From M1-B18 sp048264125 (GTDB taxonomy: Bacteria; Bacillota; Clostridia; Peptostreptococcales; Natronincolaceae), in contig JBLXDM010000008.1 in the NCBI GenBank assembly GCA_048264125.1, positions 186,001 through 250,000 of the forward strand: DNA of 64,000 nt, in the 5' to 3' direction. The notes under the pieces were generated by a model that saw only the letters and a program-made list of their open reading frames with translations, was not told the origin of the DNA and searched no databases. Below are positions 60,393-64,000 of this stretch, piece after piece. The first letter of the stretch is position 1. Each line of letters opens with the position of its first letter. The position numbers and the translations under genes were made by a program.

Positions 60393-61468
60393 TGAAGCTG
60401 GGAGAAATAATAAAGAGATGTCTTCTGGTTGTATTGATTATTGTTTTTGGATTACTGGTCTATCGGATCATCAGAGGGCCTAAGGAGGTCACTGGCAGTA
60501 ATAGCAAAGGCGAAGTTGAAATTGTTGAGGATAAGATAAAAATAGGCTTTTCCCTTGGAACATTGAAGGAGGAACGCTGGATAAAGGATAGGGATATCCT
60601 GATGGCAAAGCTGAAGGAGCTGGGGGCCGACATAATAGTTCAGAATGCCAACAACGATGACAAGGACCAGCTAAAGCAGGTGAGATATCTATTGGAACGG
60701 GATATTGATGTGTTGATTATTGTTCCCAATGACAATAAAAAGGCTGCTACGGCTGTAGAACTGGCTAAGAAACAGGGGGTAAAGGTAATCTCCTATGATA
60801 GGCTGGTCTTTGACTCAAATGTGGATGTGTATATTTCCTTTGACAACATAGCCGTTGGAGAGCTGATGGCTCAATGGGCAGTAGAAAATATGGTGGGAGA
60901 AAATCTATTGATTATTAATGGCGCAGAAACCGACAATAACACCAAAATGATCAAGGCGGGCTATGATAGGGTATTGCAGGAACGGCTTCAGGAGGGAAGC
61001 ATCAATCTGATAGCGGAGGAATGGGCCCCCAATTGGATGAAGGAATATGCCTACAAGGTAACCGACGAGCTGCTGCAAAAGCAGGTGAAGATAGATGCCG
61101 TTATAGCCGGTAATGACGGACTGGCGGAAGGCGTTATAGAAGCCCTGTCGGAGAGGCGATTGGCCGGGGATACGATAGTGGTGGGTCAGGATGCAGACCT
61201 TGTGGCCTGCCAGCGGGTTGTAGAGGGCACACAGCTAATGACGGTCTACAAGCCCATAGAAAAGCTGGCGGATGTAGCCGCAAGGCTGGCAATACAGCTG
61301 GCAAAGGGAGAGAGAATTGAAATCCATGATACCATATACGACGGAAGATACTTTGTTCCATACTATGTGCTGGAGCCAATAGCAGTAGATATCAATAATA
61401 TGGAGACTACAATAATTAAGGACGGCTTTCATATGAGGGATAAGGTATATCGAAATTCCAATGAGTAA
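60389..61468 (+). CDS. Second substrate-binding protein (XylF/ribose-binding type), membrane-anchored
   Basis: The 359-residue protein has an N-terminal helix (~10-27) without lipobox and then a xylose/galactose-binding-like domain: G-F-S-L-G-T-L-K-E-E-R-W, V-Q-N-A-N-N-D-D, I-I-V-P-N-D-N-K-K, V-I-S-Y-D-R-L and V-G-Q-D-A-D. It matches XylF-like proteins. It overlaps the regulator stop by 4 bp. No ATPase or permease genes follow, so it may sense rather than transport; its companion at 56279 may play the same or an opposing role. Confidence 0.87.
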   Translation: MMKLGEIIKRCLLVVLIIVFGLLVYRIIRGPKEVTGSNSKGEVEIVEDKIKIGFSLGTLKEERWIKDRDILMAKLKELGADIIVQNANNDDKDQLKQVRYLLERDIDVLIIVPNDNKKAATAVELAKKQGVKVISYDRLVFDSNVDVYISFDNIAVGELMAQWAVENMVGENLLIINGAETDNNTKMIKAGYDRVLQERLQEGSINLIAEEWAPNWMKEYAYKVTDELLQKQVKIDAVIAGNDGLAEGVIEALSERRLAGDTIVVGQDADLVACQRVVEGTQLMTVYKPIEKLADVAARLAIQLAKGERIEIHDTIYDGRYFVPYYVLEPIAVDINNMETTIIKDGFHMRDKVYRNSNE

Positions 61469-61497
61469 AGGAGGGGGCATTTGCCCCTCCTTTTAGG
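61467..61497 (+). terminator. Terminator of the signalling cassette
   Basis: AAAGGAGGGGGCA-TTTGCCCCTCCTTTT stem with T's. Confidence 0.88.
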
Positions 61498-61498
61498 T

Positions 61499-61657
61499 GT
61501 CAGGGGGACGCTTTAGCTGTCAAGGGGACGCTTTGTTTGGCACGTAGCTATTTCTATACAACTGAAATGTTGTAAACTCAATGCTTTTAAGGGAACATGT
61601 AGTTATTAAAGTATTGGAGGAAAGATATATCAAGTCAAACAAAGCGACCCCTTGACG
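61499..61657. repeat. GGGGACGCTTT inverted-repeat element
   Basis: GTCAAGGGGACGCTTTGTTT (from 61519) is matched inversely at 61636-61656 with one or two changes, enclosing ~95 bp of A/T-rich sequence; a shorter third copy (GTCAGGGGGACGCTTT) is at 61499-61514. It differs from the GGGGACGGTTC family by its second half and could be a small non-autonomous element. Confidence 0.65.
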
Positions 61658-61747
61658 TGTTATAGGAAAAAAATAATAAAACTAGAAAAATATTACATAA
61701 ATTGGTATAATTAAGGCTATATCGCTAATCAGGGGGAGGAATATAGG

Positions 61748-63574
61748 ATGGCAACAAAGGCTGTGGTGGGAAGGGCTAAAAGGGGTATCTTAGATAACTT
61801 GATCTTCGTACTAAGGAATATTTGGAATTGGGATAAGGGAGTATTCACCACCATCGGCTTCCATTCAATTTTTATGGCAGCTGCTCCCTTCATATGGGTA
61901 TTTGCACCCAAATTTTTAATAGACGAGCTGCTGGGGCCAAAGCGAATGGAAATATTGGCTGGAGTCCTTATTGCAGCCTTGGTTGCCTCTGGAACAGCCA
62001 ATTATTTTACAGCCTATCTCATAGGGGCCTATAGAATGAAGATGAGCAATATTCGATTTCAATTTATTCATATGATGAATGAGAAGGCAATGGCAATGGA
62101 CTTCAAGCATACTGAAAATCCTGTTATTCTAAATAGCATTCAGCAGGCATGGCGGACGGTGCATAATCCTTACAATGGCATTGGGGGGATACTGCAAAAG
62201 CTTTTTAATATCTTTGGTAGCCTAATAGGCTTTTTGGGCTATGTGACTATAATATTTATATTGAATCCCTTTATATTAGCCTATCTTGCAGTAAATGTGC
62301 TTATAAATTATTATCTTACCCTCAGAGCCAAGGAGTATGAACGCAGCAGAAAGGATGAGCTTTCACAGTACGAAAGAAAATCCAGATATCTGGGTAGTAC
62401 GATGTCAGATTTTCAATATGGAAAGGATATTAGGATATACGGACTGAAGCCTATGCTGGTGGAAAAAAAGAAGCACCTTGACGAAAAACGCCTGGAAGTA
62501 GCGGAGGCGGTGCAGTCAAAGCTCTTTAAGGCATCGCTGGTGGACTCCCTTATGCTTTTGCTGAGGGAAGGAATTGTATATACCTATTTGGTTTATAACG
62601 TAATAAGAGGAGGTATGTCTATTGGTAATTTCACCATGTATGCAGCTGCCATCAGCGGCTTTGCCACATGGATGAATACCTTCCTTATGGATATCGCCTT
62701 CATAAAGATCAGCTGCCAGTACACGAATGATTTCAGAGACTTTCTAGACATTGAGGATGACGATATAAAGAAGGGTAAAAGGGCTATTCCCGAGAATAAA
62801 CCCTATGAGCTGGAGCTGAAGGGGGTCTCATTTAAATATCCCAATAGCGAGGCTTATATCTTTAAAAAGCTCTCCTTAAAAATAAAGGCAGGAGAAAAGC
62901 TGGCTATAGTAGGAATAAACGGTGCAGGAAAGACAACCCTTGTAAAGCTACTGACCCGTCTTTATCAGCCTACAGAGGGAGAAATTCTACTGAATGGCAT
63001 TAATATAACGGAATTTGATGAGGAGCAGTATTTTAAGCTCTTCTCAGTAGTTTTTCAGGAGATAAAAATGTTTGCCTTTACGGTGGCGGAAAACATAACC
63101 TTTTCTGATAGGGTTCATGAGATGTCGAGGCTTCTGTCAGCTATTGAAAAGGCAGGAATTAAGGAGAAGATATCAACCTTAGACAAGGGCTTAGATACCA
63201 GTGTTCTGAAGGTGCTGGACCAATACGGAACTGAGTTTTCCGGTGGAGAAAACCAGAAGCTTGCTTTAGCTAGAGCCCTGTATAAAAACGGTGAGATAAT
63301 CATATTGGATGAACCAACTGCAGCTCTGGACCCATTGGCAGAATACAACATGTATAATAGCTTCAACGAAATGATAGGCGGTAGAACTGCAATTTATATA
63401 TCCCATAGATTGTCCAGCACCCGCTTCTGTGACTCAGTTGCTTTTTTTGAAAAGGGAGAGATTGTAGAATATGGCAGCCATGAGGAGCTATTAAAACTAC
63501 AGGGGAAATATGCGGATATGTTTAATCTGCAAGCACAATATTATAGAGACCAGCAGTTGGCAAAGGAGGCGTAG
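61748..63574 (+). CDS. ABC transporter half-transporter (exporter type), ATP-binding/permease
   Basis: The 608-residue protein has a six-helix membrane domain (~25-320) and an ATPase domain with Walker A G-I-N-G-A-G-K-T-T, signature F-S-G-G-E-N, Walker B I-I-I-L-D-E-P-T and H-loop I-S-H-R. It resembles multidrug/lipid exporters. The signature reads FSGGE rather than LSGGQ, which is common in heterodimeric pairs. A second half-transporter follows at once, so the pair probably forms a heterodimer; substrate unknown. Confidence 0.93.
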   Translation: MATKAVVGRAKRGILDNLIFVLRNIWNWDKGVFTTIGFHSIFMAAAPFIWVFAPKFLIDELLGPKRMEILAGVLIAALVASGTANYFTAYLIGAYRMKMSNIRFQFIHMMNEKAMAMDFKHTENPVILNSIQQAWRTVHNPYNGIGGILQKLFNIFGSLIGFLGYVTIIFILNPFILAYLAVNVLINYYLTLRAKEYERSRKDELSQYERKSRYLGSTMSDFQYGKDIRIYGLKPMLVEKKKHLDEKRLEVAEAVQSKLFKASLVDSLMLLLREGIVYTYLVYNVIRGGMSIGNFTMYAAAISGFATWMNTFLMDIAFIKISCQYTNDFRDFLDIEDDDIKKGKRAIPENKPYELELKGVSFKYPNSEAYIFKKLSLKIKAGEKLAIVGINGAGKTTLVKLLTRLYQPTEGEILLNGINITEFDEEQYFKLFSVVFQEIKMFAFTVAENITFSDRVHEMSRLLSAIEKAGIKEKISTLDKGLDTSVLKVLDQYGTEFSGGENQKLALARALYKNGEIIILDEPTAALDPLAEYNMYNSFNEMIGGRTAIYISHRLSSTRFCDSVAFFEKGEIVEYGSHEELLKLQGKYADMFNLQAQYYRDQQLAKEA

Positions 63575-63578
63575 GAGG

Positions 63579-64000
63579 ATGAAAAAAGAGGATAATTACG
63601 GTATAAAGGATAGCCTGAGGATATTGCATTATTTCCTAAAGCTTACACATAGGGTCTATAAGCAATACATACCAACGCTGCTGCTTTCCTCCTTCTTTAA
63701 AGCCATAACACCCTTTATAAATATCATAATACCGAAATATATTATCGATGAGCTTTTGGGTCAGCAAAGAGTGGAAGCCTTTGTCCCCTTGATAGGAGCT
63801 TTGATAACAGGGAATTTTTTACTAAACATAATAAATAAATGGTTTGAGAAGAGAGTCCCTATTGTCAATGATGCTTTAATTTATAAGCTGGATTTGGTTA
63901 TAGGAGAAAAAATAATGGACATGGATTTTGAAAGTGTAGAAAATCCCGAGATACTGGACTTGAAGGAGAGGGCATTGTTTGCGGTATACAATGAAGGGGC
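63579..64000 (+). CDS. Second ABC half-transporter, truncated by window edge
   Basis: The frame is open to the right edge (about 140 residues). The visible part is an ABC exporter membrane domain with the same layout as the upstream partner (I-I-P-K-Y-I-I-D-E-L-L-G matches P-K-F-L-I-D-E-L-L-G there). ATG at 63579 is preceded by AAAGGAGG about 9 nt upstream. The nucleotide-binding domain lies outside the window. Confidence 0.9.
   Translation, partial: MKKEDNYGIKDSLRILHYFLKLTHRVYKQYIPTLLLSSFFKAITPFINIIIPKYIIDELLGQQRVEAFVPLIGALITGNFLLNIINKWFEKRVPIVNDALIYKLDLVIGEKIMDMDFESVENPEILDLKERALFAVYNEG

Overview
This is a low-GC, gene-dense, mostly plus-strand bacterial chromosome segment. It reads as an anaerobic, spore-forming Firmicute of class Clostridia, possibly Alkaliphilus- or Natronincola-like, although no rRNA or other taxonomic marker is present. 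The support is indirect: strong AGGAGG ribosome binding sites, rho-independent terminators behind most units, a Spo0E-like phosphatase, a YtvI sporulation membrane protein, a CotH kinase, an iron-sulfur cysteine desulfidase with a sigma-54 activator, a LarA-family protein and a TRAP transporter. No tRNA, rRNA, CRISPR array, prophage or intact transposase was found.

Layout. 1-6 kb: end of a GGDEF/EAL protein with a degenerate GGDEF motif, an NRDE-family protein, a REC-wHTH-BTAD response regulator, then a c-di-GMP-II riboswitch with an overlapping terminator in front of a small Spo0E-like gene, followed by flavoprotein, methyltransferase and cyclase-family genes. 6-16.3 kb: a GntR regulator preceded by a perfect 18-bp palindrome, then a ten-gene catabolic operon (SDR, LarA-like racemase/epimerase, FGGY kinase, 2-hydroxyacid dehydrogenase, KDPG-type aldolase, TRAP transporter DctP-Q-M, second SDR, VOC protein). 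It is probably for an unidentified sugar acid, and no dehydratase is encoded. 16.4-20.6 kb: a sensor kinase/OmpR regulator pair, a 161-bp MITE-like inverted-repeat element and an XdhC-family gene with unusual domain order. 20.7-24 kb: a VTC domain-DUF4956-CotH operon. 24-32.2 kb: a cysteine-less HesB/IscA-like protein, a TetR regulator, an FMN-binding flavoprotein reductase, an M19 dipeptidase, and a sigma-54 activator next to a cysteine desulfidase. The last pair has paired palindromic enhancer sites and a near-perfect -24/-12 promoter between the genes.

32.2-56 kb is mostly housekeeping and stress genes: topoisomerase III, glutaredoxin, YtvI, K+ channel, cold-shock protein, L,D-transpeptidase, DEAD-box helicase, DUF2935, ferritin, HAD phosphatase, an inhibitory-type serpin, dihydroorotate-dehydrogenase-like and glutamate-synthase-like proteins, NDP kinase, pyroglutamyl peptidase, CapA and TldD/PmbA. 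Two copies of an unidentified ~95-nt structured element lie upstream of topB and the capA-like gene; they share a pseudoknot-capable fold with base changes that preserve pairing. Small GGGGACGGTTC repeats lie at gene ends, and one supplies the C-terminal codons of the HAD gene. 56-64 kb: a four-gene signalling cassette with two membrane-anchored sugar-binding-type proteins flanking a YesM/YesN two-component system, then a pair of ABC exporter half-transporters running off the right edge.

The best candidates for further work are the duplicated structured RNA (32351-32445 and 51724-51815), the c-di-GMP riboswitch on a Spo0E-like gene, the LarA sugar-acid operon and the sigma-54/cysteine desulfidase control region. 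All identifications come from reading motifs; no database search was run.
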